From Streptomyces sp. NBC_00224 (GTDB lineage: Bacteria; Actinomycetota; Actinomycetes; Streptomycetales; Streptomycetaceae): 64,000 nucleotides of DNA. Both the position numbers and the translations under genes were made by a program. The stretch spans positions 5,681,501 to 5,745,500 of the forward strand of contig NZ_CP108106.1 in assembly GCF_041435195.1 (NCBI RefSeq), written 5' to 3'. Of the stretch, positions 45,869-54,972 are shown in pieces; position 1 is the first letter of the stretch; each line of letters opens with the position of its first letter. Under the pieces are notes generated by a model, which did not search any database, was not told the DNA's origin, and was given only the letters and a program-made list of their open reading frames with translations.

Positions 45869-46549
45869 TCAAGAATGCTGGTAGGCGACCAGGGAGATCC
45901 CGACGTAGTGGACGACGAACGCCGCCAGCGTCAGGGAGTGGAACACCTCGTGGAAGCCGAACCAGCGCGGCGAGGGGTTGGGGCGCTTGATGCCGTAGAT
46001 CACGCCGCCCGCGCTGTAGAGCAGTCCGCCGACGACGACCAGGACGAGCACCGCGATGCCGCCGGTGCGCATGAAGTCGGGGAGGAAGAAGACCGCCGCC
46101 CAGCCCATCGCTATGTAGCAGGGGGTGTAGAGCCAGCGCGGGGCGCCGACCCAGAAGACGCGGAAGGCTATGCCGGCGAGCGCCGCCGCCCAGACCGCCC
46201 AGAGCAGCACCCGGCCGGTCGAGTCCGGGAGCAGCAGCAGGGTGAGCGGGGTGTAGGTGCCCGCGATGATCAGGAAGATGTTGGCGTGGTCGAGCCGGCG
46301 CAGGATCGCCTCGCCGCGCGGGCCCCAGTCGCCCCGGTGGTAGATGGCGCTGACGCCGAACAGCAGGCAGGCGGTCAGGACGTAGACGCCGCAGGCGATC
46401 CGCCCCCGGGTCGAATGGGCGAGTGCGGTGAGCACGATGCCCGAGACGACCACCGCCGGAAACATCCCGGCGTGCAGCCAGCCGCGCAGTTTGGGCTTCA
46501 GGGGCATTGTCGGCGCAGGGGCCGTCACCTGATCAGTCATGTCCCGCAT
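45869..46549 (-). CDS. Hemolysin III / TrhA family membrane protein
   Basis: A 226-residue member of the PAQR-like hemolysin III family with seven predicted helices. Family residues include SAIYHRGDWGPRGEAILRRL and DHANIFLIIAGTYTPLTL early, and the late FGFHEVFHSLTLAAFVVHYV, whose His residues form the likely metal site. Bacterial TrhA-type members are linked to membrane energetics; haemolysis is not the normal role. The ATG at 46549 follows GGAGG with a longish spacing; MTDQ at 46540 is an alternative. A CCGTAAGTTACGG palindrome lies at 46563-46575 upstream. Confidence 0.88.
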   Translation of the reverse strand: MRDMTDQVTAPAPTMPLKPKLRGWLHAGMFPAVVVSGIVLTALAHSTRGRIACGVYVLTACLLFGVSAIYHRGDWGPRGEAILRRLDHANIFLIIAGTYTPLTLLLLPDSTGRVLLWAVWAAALAGIAFRVFWVGAPRWLYTPCYIAMGWAAVFFLPDFMRTGGIAVLVLVVVGGLLYSAGGVIYGIKRPNPSPRWFGFHEVFHSLTLAAFVVHYVGISLVAYQHS

Positions 46550-46819
46550 GCTACCTACGCCTCCGTAAGTTACGGATAGGGGCGGCCCGTAACCGTATGC
46601 CCAGACCGTGTGCACCAGAGATGAACGAGGAGTGGCGAGTGGCGATGCTCACGTGAGAGTGCCTCTGGACATATGGGCGAACGGCACGGATGATCAGATG
46701 AGTGCGGTCGGCACCGGATGAGCGCCAGGTACCAAAGAAGCGTCCGGGTCGCAGCCCCCACGGGGCAACGAACGAAATTCCCCCACAAGGGGATACCGAA
46801 CCTTCAACAAGGAGCGATC

Positions 46820-48643
46820 GTGGCGCGCGACATCGCGGCTTCCACCACTGTCCCGACGAATCACCAGGAGCTGATCTCCTGGGTAGACGAGATCGCAGCC
46901 ATCACGCAGCCGGACAGGGTGGTCTGGTGCGACGGTTCCGAGGCCGAGTACGAGCGCCTCTGCGAGGAGCTCGTCGCCAAGGGCACGTTCAAGAAGCTCG
47001 ACCCGATCAAGCGCCCGAACTCGTACTACGCCGCTTCCGACCCGACCGATGTCGCGCGGGTCGAGGACCGCACCTTCATCTGCTCCGAGAAGGAGGAGGA
47101 CGCGGGGCCGACCAACCACTGGAAGGCTCCGGCGGAGATGAGGGAGATCTTCGCGGGTGAGAAGGGCGTCTTCCGGGGCTCGATGCGCGGCCGCACCATG
47201 TACGTCGTGCCCTTCTGCATGGGCCCGCTCGGCTCGGACCTCTCCGCGATCGGCGTCGAGATCACCGACTCCGCCTACGTCGCCGTCTCCATGCGCACCA
47301 TGACCCGCATGGGACAGCCGGTCCTGGACGAGCTCGGCACCGACGGCTTCTTCGTGAAGGCCGTCCACACCCTGGGCGCCCCGCTGGAGGCGGGCGAGGC
47401 CGACGTGCCGTGGCCCTGCAACTCCACCAAGTACATCTCGCACTTCCCGGAGTCCCGCGAGATCTGGTCGTACGGCTCGGGCTACGGCGGCAACGCCCTG
47501 CTCGGCAAGAAGTGCTATGCGCTGCGCATCGCCTCCGTCATGGCGCGCGACGAGGGCTGGCTCGCCGAGCACATGCTCATCCTGAAGCTGACCCCGCCGC
47601 AGGGCGAGTCGAAGTACGTCGCCGCGGCCTTCCCGTCCGCCTGCGGCAAGACCAACCTCGCCATGCTGGAGCCGACGATCTCCGGCTGGACCGTCGAGAC
47701 CATCGGCGACGACATCGCGTGGATGCGGTTCGGCGAGGACGGCCGGCTGTACGCGATCAACCCCGAGGCCGGCTTCTTCGGCGTCGCGCCCGGCACCGGT
47801 GAGCACACCAACGCCAACGCGATGAAGACACTGTGGGGCAACTCGGTCTTCACCAACGTCGCGCTCACCGACGACGGCGACGTGTGGTGGGAGGGCATGA
47901 CCGAAGAGGCGCCCGCGCACCTCACCGACTGGAAGGGCAACGCCTGGACGCCGGAGTCCGAGACCCCGGCCGCCCACCCGAACGCCCGCTTCACCGTCCC
48001 GGCCGGCCAGTGCCCGACGATCGCCCCCGAGTGGGAGGACCCCAAGGGCGTCCCGATCTCCGCGATCCTCTTCGGCGGCCGCCGCGCCTCCGCCGTACCG
48101 CTGGTGACCGAGTCCTTCGACTGGAACCACGGCGTCTTCCTCGGTGCGAACGTCGCCTCCGAGAAGACCGCCGCCGCCGAGGGCAAGGTCGGCGAGCTGC
48201 GCCGCGACCCGTTCGCGATGCTGCCGTTCTGCGGCTACAACATGGGCGACTACATGGCCCACTGGGTCAAGGTCGGCGCCACCGCGGACGCCGCCAAGCT
48301 GCCCAAGATCTACTACGTGAACTGGTTCCGCAAGAACGACGCGGGCAAGTTCGTGTGGCCCGGCTTCGGCGAGAACAGCCGTGTCCTGAAGTGGATCGTG
48401 GAGCGCCTGGAGGGCAAGGCCGAGGGCGTCGAGACCCCGATCGGCATCCTGCCGACCAGGGAGTCCCTGGACACCGCCGGGCTCGAACTGCCCGAGGCGG
48501 ACCTGGAGTTCCTGCTCAAGGTCGACCCCGAGGTCTGGCGTGAGGAGGCGGCGCTGATCCCCGAGCACCTCAACACCTTCGGGGACCACACGCCCAAGGA
48601 GCTGTGGGACGAGTACCGCGCGCTGGTCGCCCGCCTGGGCTGA
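46820..48643 (+). CDS. pckA: Phosphoenolpyruvate carboxykinase (GTP)
   Basis: Converts oxaloacetate and GTP to PEP, CO2 and GDP at the gluconeogenic branch point. The 607-residue protein is of the GTP class. It has the kinase-1a loop [14 protein letters not shown], the PEPCK-specific lysine/histidine metal-site region [17 protein letters not shown], and the guanine-binding stretch [14 protein letters not shown] then [17 protein letters not shown]. The longer frame is ignored: the GTG at 46820 has AAGGAG 5 nt upstream and matches known actinobacterial starts. A T-tract terminator follows. Confidence 0.95.
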   Translation: MARDIAASTTVPTNHQELISWVDEIAAITQPDRVVWCDGSEAEYERLCEELVAKGTFKKLDPIKRPNSYYAASDPTDVARVEDRTFICSEKEEDAGPTNHWKAPAEMREIFAGEKGVFRGSMRGRTMYVVPFCMGPLGSDLSAIGVEITDSAYVAVSMRTMTRMGQPVLDELGTDGFFVKAVHTLGAPLEAGEADVPWPCNSTKYISHFPESREIWSYGSGYGGNALLGKKCYALRIASVMARDEGWLAEHMLILKLTPPQGESKYVAAAFPSACGKTNLAMLEPTISGWTVETIGDDIAWMRFGEDGRLYAINPEAGFFGVAPGTGEHTNANAMKTLWGNSVFTNVALTDDGDVWWEGMTEEAPAHLTDWKGNAWTPESETPAAHPNARFTVPAGQCPTIAPEWEDPKGVPISAILFGGRRASAVPLVTESFDWNHGVFLGANVASEKTAAAEGKVGELRRDPFAMLPFCGYNMGDYMAHWVKVGATADAAKLPKIYYVNWFRKNDAGKFVWPGFGENSRVLKWIVERLEGKAEGVETPIGILPTRESLDTAGLELPEADLEFLLKVDPEVWREEAALIPEHLNTFGDHTPKELWDEYRALVARLG

Positions 48644-48720
48644 CCCGCCCGCCCGAGACTCGTGGCGGGCTGCCCCGAACACCGCCCTGACCAGTGGGGT
48701 CACGACGGTCCGCCACGACA

Positions 48721-48768
48721 CGATCGGCCCCCTGAGCCCCCTCACGGCTCTGGGGGCCGGATCGTTTT
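48721..48768 (+). terminator. Rho-independent terminator of pckA with T tract
   Basis: A stem of three GC-rich segments (CGATC, GGCCCCC, GAGCC with their partners) closes a 7-nt loop, with one bulge and one mismatch. It is followed directly by TTTT at 48765-48768. True T tracts are uncommon among the terminators of this window. Confidence 0.75.
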
Positions 48769-48876
48769 CCCGGGAGTGTTTTTCGCCATGGCGGCTGCCG
48801 GGGGCGGGTGTTCGCGGGACACTCGGACCCGGAGCGCGTTGGGCCGAGTGAGGGGGCGCGGAGGTTGCGCACACCG

Positions 48877-49860
48877 GTGAGTGATCCGCAGCGGGTGGGG
48901 CCGTACCGCATCGTCGGGCGGCTGGGGTCCGGCGGGATGGGGTGGGTGTATCTGGGGCGGTCGCCCGCGGGCCGGGCCGTCGCGGTCAAGGTCGTACGTC
49001 CCGAACTGGCGGCCGACGACGAGTTCCGGCGGCGCTTCGCCCGTGAGGTGGCGGCCGCGCGGCTGGTGGGCGGGGCGTACACGGCGGCGGTCGTCGACGC
49101 CGACCCGGAGGCCGAACTGCCCTGGCTGGCAACGGCGTACGTGCCGGGCCCCGCCTTGTCGGAGGCGGTCGGCGCGGACGGGCCGCTGACCGAGGGGCAG
49201 GTGCGGCGGCTCGGGGCCGGGCTGGTGGAGGCGCTCCAGGCGATCCACGGCGCCGGAGTGGTCCACCGCGACCTCAAGCCGTCGAACGTGCTGCTCGCCG
49301 CCGACGGGCCGCGCGTCATCGACTTCGGCATCTCGGCGGTCGCCGGGGCGACCGGGCTGACCCGGGCCGGGCAGCTGATGGGGACGCCGCCGTACATGTC
49401 GCCCGAGCAGATGACCGGCGACCGGGCCGGGCCCGCCAGCGACGTCTTCTCGCTCGGCGGGGTCCTCGTCTACGCCGTCGCGGGGTACGCGCCGTTCCGG
49501 CACGGCGTCGGGGTGGCCTACCGGGTGGTGCACGCCGAGCCCGAACTCGACGACGTACCCGGCGAGTTGAGGGACCTGGTCGCCGGGTGCCTGGCCAAGC
49601 GGCCCGAGGACCGGCCGGGTCTGGACGTGCTGCTCCAGGGGCTGCTCGGCCCCGAGGCGGGCGCCGCGCGGGCGCTCACCTGGCCGCCGCCCACGGTGGC
49701 CCGGCGGATCCGGGTCCGCACCGGCGAGCTCAAGGTCCACCGGGCGCCCGGCAGCGGGGCGTCGCTGCCGTCCTGTCTGCTGCTGCACGCGCAGACGCTG
49801 CTCGACGCGGGGCTCAGCGACGCCATGGTGATCGAGGCGGTGGGCCGTGCGGCACTCTGA
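48877..49860 (+). CDS. Soluble Hanks-type Ser/Thr protein kinase
   Basis: A 327-residue kinase without transmembrane or sensor domain. It has the G-loop GSGGMG (17-22), K38 in VAVKVV, catalytic HRDLKPSN from 130, DFG (149-151), and activation segment GTPPYMSPEQ. The kinase domain ends near residue 265; the last 60 residues (RVRTGELKVHRAPGSG to AVGRAAL) form a small unassigned region. The GTG at 48877 gives SDPQRVGPYRIVGRLG, the normal family start, although a longer frame from 48808 exists. It heads the six-gene cluster that ends with the VWA-PP2C-kinase triad, and overlaps the YbjN-like gene by 14 nt. Confidence 0.9.
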   Translation: MSDPQRVGPYRIVGRLGSGGMGWVYLGRSPAGRAVAVKVVRPELAADDEFRRRFAREVAAARLVGGAYTAAVVDADPEAELPWLATAYVPGPALSEAVGADGPLTEGQVRRLGAGLVEALQAIHGAGVVHRDLKPSNVLLAADGPRVIDFGISAVAGATGLTRAGQLMGTPPYMSPEQMTGDRAGPASDVFSLGGVLVYAVAGYAPFRHGVGVAYRVVHAEPELDDVPGELRDLVAGCLAKRPEDRPGLDVLLQGLLGPEAGAARALTWPPPTVARRIRVRTGELKVHRAPGSGASLPSCLLLHAQTLLDAGLSDAMVIEAVGRAAL

Positions 49861-50305
49861 GGGAACACCGGGCGGCGGCGGGAGAGACCTGGGCGTCCAG
49901 TGGCGGTCGCTGGTCCACGGGTGGGCGGCCGGGCGCCATCTGCACTGCGAGGAGGACACGGTCTCCGTCTCGCTGCGCTTCGACCTCGCGGACGCCGGAA
50001 GAGCCGTCACCGTCCGGTTCATGACCACCACGAAGCTGCTGGTCGCGTTCATGACCGACGGCCGGTTCCTGCGCGGCGACCAACTGGCGACGGCCGCCGC
50101 CGCGGCGAACGCGTGGAACACCGAACAGCTGGTCCCGATGCTGTCGGTGTGGGACGTACGGGGGCCACGGCCCTGTATCGCCGGGGTCTGCACCCTGCCG
50201 CTCAACTGCACGATGAACCAGCCCGAATTCGACGCTCTGGCCGGCGATTGGGTGGAACAGGCGAGGCAGATGTTCGTCCGGTGCCACCAGGTTTTCCAGT
50301 TGTAG
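49847..50305 (+). CDS. YbjN / type III chaperone-like domain protein
   Basis: A 152-residue protein with the alpha-beta pattern of the YbjN family, related to type III secretion chaperones. It contains a strand-rich centre (DTVSVSLRFDLADAGRAVTV and LLVAFMTDGRFL), then AAAAANAWNTEQLVP and a C-terminal helix. Family members act as small adaptor proteins. The GTG at 49847 overlaps the kinase gene by 14 nt, so the two are translationally coupled. A role as kinase partner is inferred from this coupling only. Confidence 0.65.
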   Translation: MRHSEGTPGGGGRDLGVQWRSLVHGWAAGRHLHCEEDTVSVSLRFDLADAGRAVTVRFMTTTKLLVAFMTDGRFLRGDQLATAAAAANAWNTEQLVPMLSVWDVRGPRPCIAGVCTLPLNCTMNQPEFDALAGDWVEQARQMFVRCHQVFQL

Positions 50306-50400
50306 GTGTGGCTATTGGGGATGGCCAAAACCCTTACGGGCAGGCGCCGGTGCCGTCATATTTGCGATGTGCTTTTCCGGGGGCGGGGAGGTTTTCGCAC

Positions 50401-51435
50401 ATGGGGCAGCTCCGTTGGCCGCGCGCTGCGCGACGGCTGTGGGCGTTGACCGGGCTGCTGGCCGTGGCCCTGCTCGCCGCGGCCCTTCCGGCCGCCGCCC
50501 GCGACATGTCCTGCTCGGGGTCCCTGGCCGAGCGGCTGGACTGCTGGGCCGGGCGCGTCGGCGCCCATGACGCGTCCGTGCTCGTCACCCTGCGCAAGCC
50601 GCTGGCGCTCGACGGGAAGGCGGACGACTGGAAGCTCTCCCAGCGCAACGCCGCGTTCGACCGCGGCCCGCTGGTCCTCATGGTCCCGGCCGGGCACCCG
50701 ACTGGAGCCGGCGGCACCCTGCTGCTCGTCCTCGCCGGTGACCGGCTCGTCGACCCGGACGCCGAGATCACCCGGCTCGACGACAAGACCGTGACCGCCC
50801 TGCGCGAGGCGGGCGCCTGCGAGGGCAAGCTGTGCGAGGCCGTCGCGGAGGTCAAGGGCAAGGGCAAGCCCCTGCGCGGCAAGGATCTCGTGGACGCGGG
50901 TCTCGCGGCCGAGCTCGCCCGCAACTCCGACAGCGTCGGCGGCTCCGGCGGCGGCTCCCCGCTCCTCGTCCCGGCGCTCGGGGTGGCCGCTCTGCTGCTG
51001 CTCCTGGTGACCGCGCTGGTCTTCGCGGTACGCCGCTCGCAGGGCCCGCGCCTCGCGTTCGCCGCACCCGCCGCCGGGCGCCCCGGGGCCGCGCACACCG
51101 CTCGTACAAGCAGTGCGGGCAGTGCGGGCACGCCCGGAGCGAGCGCGGCCGGGGCGCCGGGCAGGCACCGTGCGGCGCCCGGCCGGGACATCGGCAGGCC
51201 GGCCGCGCCGGGCCGCGTCGCCGTCGTGCGCACCGCGCTGCACCCGCAGGGATACGTCGAGCTGGACCAGTGTCTGCGCCGGGCGGTCTGGGCCGAGCCG
51301 GGGACGCCCGCGCCCGCTCCCGGCACCTCCGTCGAGGTCAGCGAGGGCCGGGGCAAGGACGCGGGGATCCTGTACGCCCACGCGTACGCGGGAAACGGAC
51401 AGACCGTCATCGACCGTGCGCCGCACGGGAGTTGA
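50401..51435 (+). CDS. Secreted-domain single-pass membrane protein in the kinase cluster
   Basis: A 344-residue protein I do not recognise. It has an Arg-rich signal peptide (cut near residue 34, ALPAAARD) and an extracellular domain of about 150 residues with four cysteines (C38, C48, C140, C145). A transmembrane helix lies at 188-210 (LLVPALGVAALLLLLVTALV), followed by a Gly/Ala/Arg-rich cytoplasmic linker and a final 50-residue motif (HPQGYVELDQCLRRAVWAEP). The layout suits a surface sensor or anchor. It lies between the kinase/YbjN pair and the VWA gene, on the same strand, with gaps of 95 and 37 bp. Confidence 0.75.
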   Translation: MGQLRWPRAARRLWALTGLLAVALLAAALPAAARDMSCSGSLAERLDCWAGRVGAHDASVLVTLRKPLALDGKADDWKLSQRNAAFDRGPLVLMVPAGHPTGAGGTLLLVLAGDRLVDPDAEITRLDDKTVTALREAGACEGKLCEAVAEVKGKGKPLRGKDLVDAGLAAELARNSDSVGGSGGGSPLLVPALGVAALLLLLVTALVFAVRRSQGPRLAFAAPAAGRPGAAHTARTSSAGSAGTPGASAAGAPGRHRAAPGRDIGRPAAPGRVAVVRTALHPQGYVELDQCLRRAVWAEPGTPAPAPGTSVEVSEGRGKDAGILYAHAYAGNGQTVIDRAPHGS

Positions 51436-51472
51436 CCCGTAGGACGAAGCAACGGGAACGGGGAGAGGTCAG

Positions 51473-52237
51473 ATGCGCAGGCAGCAGCCACCCAGGACAC
51501 TTCCGGCGGAGTACGCCGACATCGAGTTCGAGAACAACGCCCAACGGCTGCCGCTGGTGCTGTGCCTCGACACCTCCAGCTCGATGGCGGGACCGCCCAT
51601 CGACGCGCTCAACACGGCGCTGAGCGAATGGACCCGCGAGCTCCACGACGACGTCAGCCTCAGCTACAGCGTCGAGGTCGCCGTCATCACCTTCGGCGGC
51701 CGGGGCGTCACCGCCTGGCGCGGCGGGCAGCCGCTCGAACCGGGCTCGCCGGTCGGCCCGTTCGTCGCTGCCCACATGTTCGAGCCGCCGCGGCTCGACG
51801 CCTCGGGGGTGACCTTGATGACCGAGGCCCTGGAGCTGGCCATGCACGTGGTCACCGCCCGCAAGGCCGAGCTGCGCTCCCAGGGCTTCCAGTACTACCG
51901 GCCGCAGATCTGCCTGGTCACCGACGGGCTCCCGACCGACGGCACCGGCCACATCAGCCGCACCTGGCAGCGGCTCGTCCCGGTGCTCGCCGAGGAGCAG
52001 GCCGCCCGGCGCTTCCGGCTGTACGCGATCGGGGTCGGCGGGCTCACCGACCTGGCCGAGCAGGTGCTCCAGGCGTACGCGCCGAAGTTCAACGCCAGGC
52101 TCCAGGGCTTCCCGTTCCGCCAGCTGCTCCAGATGATGTCGGCGAGCGCCAGCGCCGAGACCAAGGGCGCGGGCGACGAGGTCTTCGAGAAGATCTTCAG
52201 CCAGTTCAAGACGCAGCGCCCGGCCTGGGAAGCCTGA
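51473..52237 (+). CDS. VWA domain protein, TerY/YegL type
   Basis: A 254-residue cytoplasmic von Willebrand factor A protein. The metal-ion-dependent adhesion site is complete: DTSSS at 33-37, a threonine in ASGVTLMTEALELA, and an aspartate in CLVTDGLPTDG. The type matches TerY of tellurite/stress loci and E. coli YegL. The ATG at 51473 follows a purine-rich site. It is followed 7 bp later by the PP2C gene and then the divergent kinase, giving the order VWA-PP2C-kinase of the TerY-P triad. It probably binds the partner proteins through its metal site. Confidence 0.88.
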   Translation: MRRQQPPRTLPAEYADIEFENNAQRLPLVLCLDTSSSMAGPPIDALNTALSEWTRELHDDVSLSYSVEVAVITFGGRGVTAWRGGQPLEPGSPVGPFVAAHMFEPPRLDASGVTLMTEALELAMHVVTARKAELRSQGFQYYRPQICLVTDGLPTDGTGHISRTWQRLVPVLAEEQAARRFRLYAIGVGGLTDLAEQVLQAYAPKFNARLQGFPFRQLLQMMSASASAETKGAGDEVFEKIFSQFKTQRPAWEA

Positions 52238-52244
52238 GCGGGCC

Positions 52245-53048
52245 ATGGGGGCGCGGGCGCACGGGAGTTGGCGGGTGCACGGCCTGAGCGTGGAGGGCTA
52301 CCGGCACCGCCGGGACGGCGTCGCCTGCCAGGACGCCTGGCGGTCCTCGACGGACGGGCCCCTCACGGTCCTCGCGGTCGCCGACGGCGCGGGCAGCAGG
52401 CCGCGCTCGGGCGAGGGCTCACTGCTCGCGGTCCGCCTCGCGGTGGAGCACTTCGGCCGGCTGCCCGCCACGGGCGCCGACGGCCCGGCCGCGCACCGGC
52501 TGCTGCGCCGGGGCTTCCAGCGGGTCGTGGACGACTTCCTCGACCGTACGGGCGATGCGGCCGGGGACCACGCGACGACGCTCACCGTGGTGGTGCTCGC
52601 GCCCGGCTGGCTGGGGCACGTCAGCGTCGGGGACGGCTTCGTGGTGCTGCGGGCCGGGACGGAGGACGGCGAGCGGCAGTTCCATCTGCTGCCGCAGCCC
52701 GCCGCGGTGAGCGAGTACAGCAATGAGACGGTGTTCCTCAGCACGCCGGACGCCGCCCGCTGGGTGCGGACCGACTGCGTACGGGACGAGGGCGTCGACG
52801 GCGTCCTGCTCTCCACCGACGGCCTGGCCCAGGCCGCGCTCTCCTGGTCGGCGGGCGCCCCGCAGGCGCCCAACGAGTCCTTCGCCGCGGCGGTGCTGCG
52901 CTCCCTGGACACGGAGGCGGTGGCGCCCGGCGACGAGGACGACCGGCTGGCCGCGCTGCTCAGGTCCGACCGGCTGACCGCGCTCAACGGCGACGACAAG
53001 ACGCTGCTGCGGGCGGTGCGTGCGGTGCGTACGGGAGGGGGCGCATGA
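52245..53048 (+). CDS. PP2C-family Ser/Thr phosphatase, YegK type
   Basis: A 267-residue metal-dependent phosphatase. Motifs seen are VEGYRHRRDGVACQDAW, the metal-binding ADGAGSRP (D47-G48), the DHATTLTVVVLAPGWLGHVSVGDGF block, and LLSTDGLAQAAL with the C-terminal acidic metal site near GDDKT. It is the stand-alone triad type seen in TerY-P and yegLKI loci, expected to reverse phosphorylation by the adjacent kinase. It overlaps the kinase gene by 4 nt (ATGA). Confidence 0.87.
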   Translation: MGARAHGSWRVHGLSVEGYRHRRDGVACQDAWRSSTDGPLTVLAVADGAGSRPRSGEGSLLAVRLAVEHFGRLPATGADGPAAHRLLRRGFQRVVDDFLDRTGDAAGDHATTLTVVVLAPGWLGHVSVGDGFVVLRAGTEDGERQFHLLPQPAAVSEYSNETVFLSTPDAARWVRTDCVRDEGVDGVLLSTDGLAQAALSWSAGAPQAPNESFAAAVLRSLDTEAVAPGDEDDRLAALLRSDRLTALNGDDKTLLRAVRAVRTGGGA

Positions 53049-54205
53049 GCGTGGCGAACGGCAGCGGTGGCGGGCCCGGCGGGCGGACCGTGCTGCTCGG
53101 CGGGGTGCCGGTGGTCCTCGCGGCCGCCCCGCTCAAGGGCGGCGGCCAAGCGGCCGTCTACCCCGTCGAGGGCGACGACCGGGTCGTCGTCAAGCTCTAC
53201 CGGGACCCGCCCGGCCCCGAGCAGGAGCGGCGGCTGACCCGGATGCTCACGATGTCCCCGCTCGGCGGACGCCCCACCGACCGCTCCCAGCGCCCCGAAC
53301 TGGCCTGGCCGACGGCGCCCGCGCGGACGCCGGGCGGCGAGTTCCTCGGCTATGCCATGCAGCGGTTCGGGGAGCCCGAACACGTCCAGCTGGTGGGCCT
53401 GTTCACGCGTGCCCAGCGCATCCGGCTCTTCCACGACCGGGCCGACTGGCGGTTCCTGCTCGGCGTCTCCTGGAACCTCGCGTTCATGACCGCGCGGATG
53501 CACCACGAGGGCCTGGTCATCGGGGACTTCTCCAGCAGCAACGTGGTGGTCGACGCGAACGGCTTCATCACGTTCCTGGACTGCGACTCCATCGCCTTCA
53601 CCGACGCGGTCACGGGGGAGCTGTTCCCCTGTCTGATGCACACCACCGACTACTCGGCGCCCGAGCGGCACGCGGGCGGCCCGGCGACGCGCGCCAGCGA
53701 CGACTTCGCGCTGGCGGTCCTCGTCTACCAGCTGCTGACGGCAGGGAACCACCCCTTCGGGGGCGTGCCGCACGACAGCGCGCCGGAGTCGACGGTCCAG
53801 GACAACATCGCGGCGAGCATCTCGTACGTGGTGCGGCCCGAGCAGGTGGTGGTGCCGCGCGGGACCGTGGACCCGTCCGTGCTGCCGCCCGAACTGCTCG
53901 GCCTGTCTCGGGCGGCGTTCGGGCCGGGCGTCCTCGACCCTGCGGCGCGCCCTTCGGCGGAGGACTGGTTGCGGGCGCTGGATCGGGAGCGGGGGCGTGT
54001 GCGGGTGTGTGCGGCTCGCCCGATGCATACGTACGGGTCGCATCTCGCGGGGTGCCCGTGGTGCGGGCGGGCATCCGTGACCGGCCACGACGTCTTCAAC
54101 CTCGGCCCGGTCCCGGTCGCGCCACCACGGTCGGCGGTGCCGACGGCGCTGCTGGTCGGGCTGGTAGTGCTGGTCCTGCTGGTGCTGATCCTGTCGGTGG
54201 GGTGA
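53045..54205 (+). CDS. Divergent protein kinase with Zn-ribbon and TM tail, YegI type
   Basis: A 386-residue kinase-fold protein. It has the G-loop GGGQAAVY (32-39), K50 in VVVKLY, catalytic loop IGDFSSSNVVVD (D161, N166) in place of HRDLKPSN, and LDCDS (D179) in place of DFG. It also carries the segment DYSAPERH in the APE position. After the kinase comes a C-x2-C zinc-ribbon-like knuckle (GCPWCGR, near 342) and a C-terminal transmembrane helix (366-384). This non-HRD catalytic loop and layout characterise the kinase of the TerY-P triad and E. coli YegI. Activity is likely but unproven. Confidence 0.85.
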   Translation: MSVANGSGGGPGGRTVLLGGVPVVLAAAPLKGGGQAAVYPVEGDDRVVVKLYRDPPGPEQERRLTRMLTMSPLGGRPTDRSQRPELAWPTAPARTPGGEFLGYAMQRFGEPEHVQLVGLFTRAQRIRLFHDRADWRFLLGVSWNLAFMTARMHHEGLVIGDFSSSNVVVDANGFITFLDCDSIAFTDAVTGELFPCLMHTTDYSAPERHAGGPATRASDDFALAVLVYQLLTAGNHPFGGVPHDSAPESTVQDNIAASISYVVRPEQVVVPRGTVDPSVLPPELLGLSRAAFGPGVLDPAARPSAEDWLRALDRERGRVRVCAARPMHTYGSHLAGCPWCGRASVTGHDVFNLGPVPVAPPRSAVPTALLVGLVVLVLLVLILSVG

Positions 54206-54511
54206 GCGTTCGCGTGCGGGTGGGTGGGGGCTGGCCGCGCAGTTCCCCGCGCCCCTTAAAGGGTGCGTGCTTGTCTGCGGGTGGTCGTGGGCTGGTCGCG
54301 CAGTTCCCCGCGCCCCTGGAAGCGCCCCTTCGGGGCGCCCCCAAGATTGCCGCGCAGCGGCATTTGAGGGGCGCGGGGAACTGCGCGATCAGCCCCCACC
54401 GGGTCGCAGGCGATATCGCATCTGGGCGCAGCCCGGGACGTAAGGCGCGTGCGCGTGCGTAGAACGTGGCGCCCGGTCCGCGGACCTCCGCGGCGCGCGG
54501 ACCGGGGCCGA
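54206..54511. repeat. Repeat cluster after the kinase operon, plus-plus-minus
   Basis: No gene is present in these 306 bases. Copies of the dispersed repeat lie at about 54208-54257 (plus), 54268-54317 (plus) and 54366-54409 (minus). The middle holds GCGCCCCTTCGGGGCGC and GCCGCGCAGCGGC hairpins. The 138 bases from 54258 to 54395 are nearly the same as 56438-56575 (14 differences by my ungapped count). Confidence 0.8.
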
Positions 54512-54895
54512 TCAGGGGGCGGCGGTGAGGGCCAGTGCCGCCGAGTGGGCGTCCATGCGCTCCGCCGCCAGGATCGCCGCCGCCGTGTCGGCGCGCGAGG
54601 CGGCGACGACGAGGGCGCGGCCCGCGAGAGCGTGCGCGCGGTCGTGCAGCGAGGCCGGGGACGCGCCGCTCAGCCCGGCGTGGCGCACCGGCGGCATACC
54701 GCCCCGCAGCCGCGCGACCTGTCGCGCTATCGCGTCCCCGGCCGAGGCCAGACCGAGCTCGTCGGTGACGGCGAGCAGCGCCGCGAGGTGCCCGGCGAGC
54801 TGGATGTCCAGCTCCTCCTCGCGGGAACGGTGCGGAATGCGGGCGTCGGCGGCCATCGTGCTGTGCACCGACTTGGTCCGGATCGGCTCGTACAT
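54512..54895 (-). CDS. Small conserved alpha-helical protein, unknown function
   Basis: A 127-residue, mostly helical cytoplasmic protein. Blocks are REEELDIQLAGHLAALLAVT, GDAIARQVARLRGGMPP and AHALAGRALVVAASRADTAA. No family was recognised. The ATG at 54895 has AGGAGG 7 nt upstream, but this site lies in the 3' arm of an 11-bp hairpin, so translation may be regulated. Promoter-like sequence and an inverted repeat TTAGA-N5-TCTAA (54933-54947) lie just upstream, after the aminotransferase stop. Confidence 0.75.
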   Translation of the reverse strand: MYEPIRTKSVHSTMAADARIPHRSREEELDIQLAGHLAALLAVTDELGLASAGDAIARQVARLRGGMPPVRHAGLSGASPASLHDRAHALAGRALVVAASRADTAAAILAAERMDAHSAALALTAAP

Positions 54896-54897
54896 GA

Positions 54898-54927
54898 GAT
54901 GGCCTCCTCTTGTTGCAGGAGACCATC
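54898..54927 (-). promoter_or_regulatory. Hairpin sequestering the ribosome binding site
   Basis: In the transcript GATGGTCTCCT (54927-54917) pairs with AGGAGGCCATC (54908-54898) over 11 bp with one U-G wobble and an 8-nt loop. The 3' arm contains the AGGAGG ribosome binding site of the 127-residue protein gene. The structure should block ribosome entry unless it is opened. Confidence 0.65.
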
Positions 54928-54932
54928 CTATC

Positions 54933-54947
54933 TTAGATTCAGTCTAA
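54933..54947. promoter_or_regulatory. Inverted repeat TTAGA-N5-TCTAA
   Basis: Perfect 5-bp arms in an AT-rich patch, overlapping the promoter region of the 127-residue protein gene and 26 bases from the aminotransferase stop. It may be an operator (Fur-, MarR- or DtxR-like sites look similar). Confidence 0.4.
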
Positions 54948-54972
54948 AGTTGAGCGGAAGCCAGGAGCCCGG

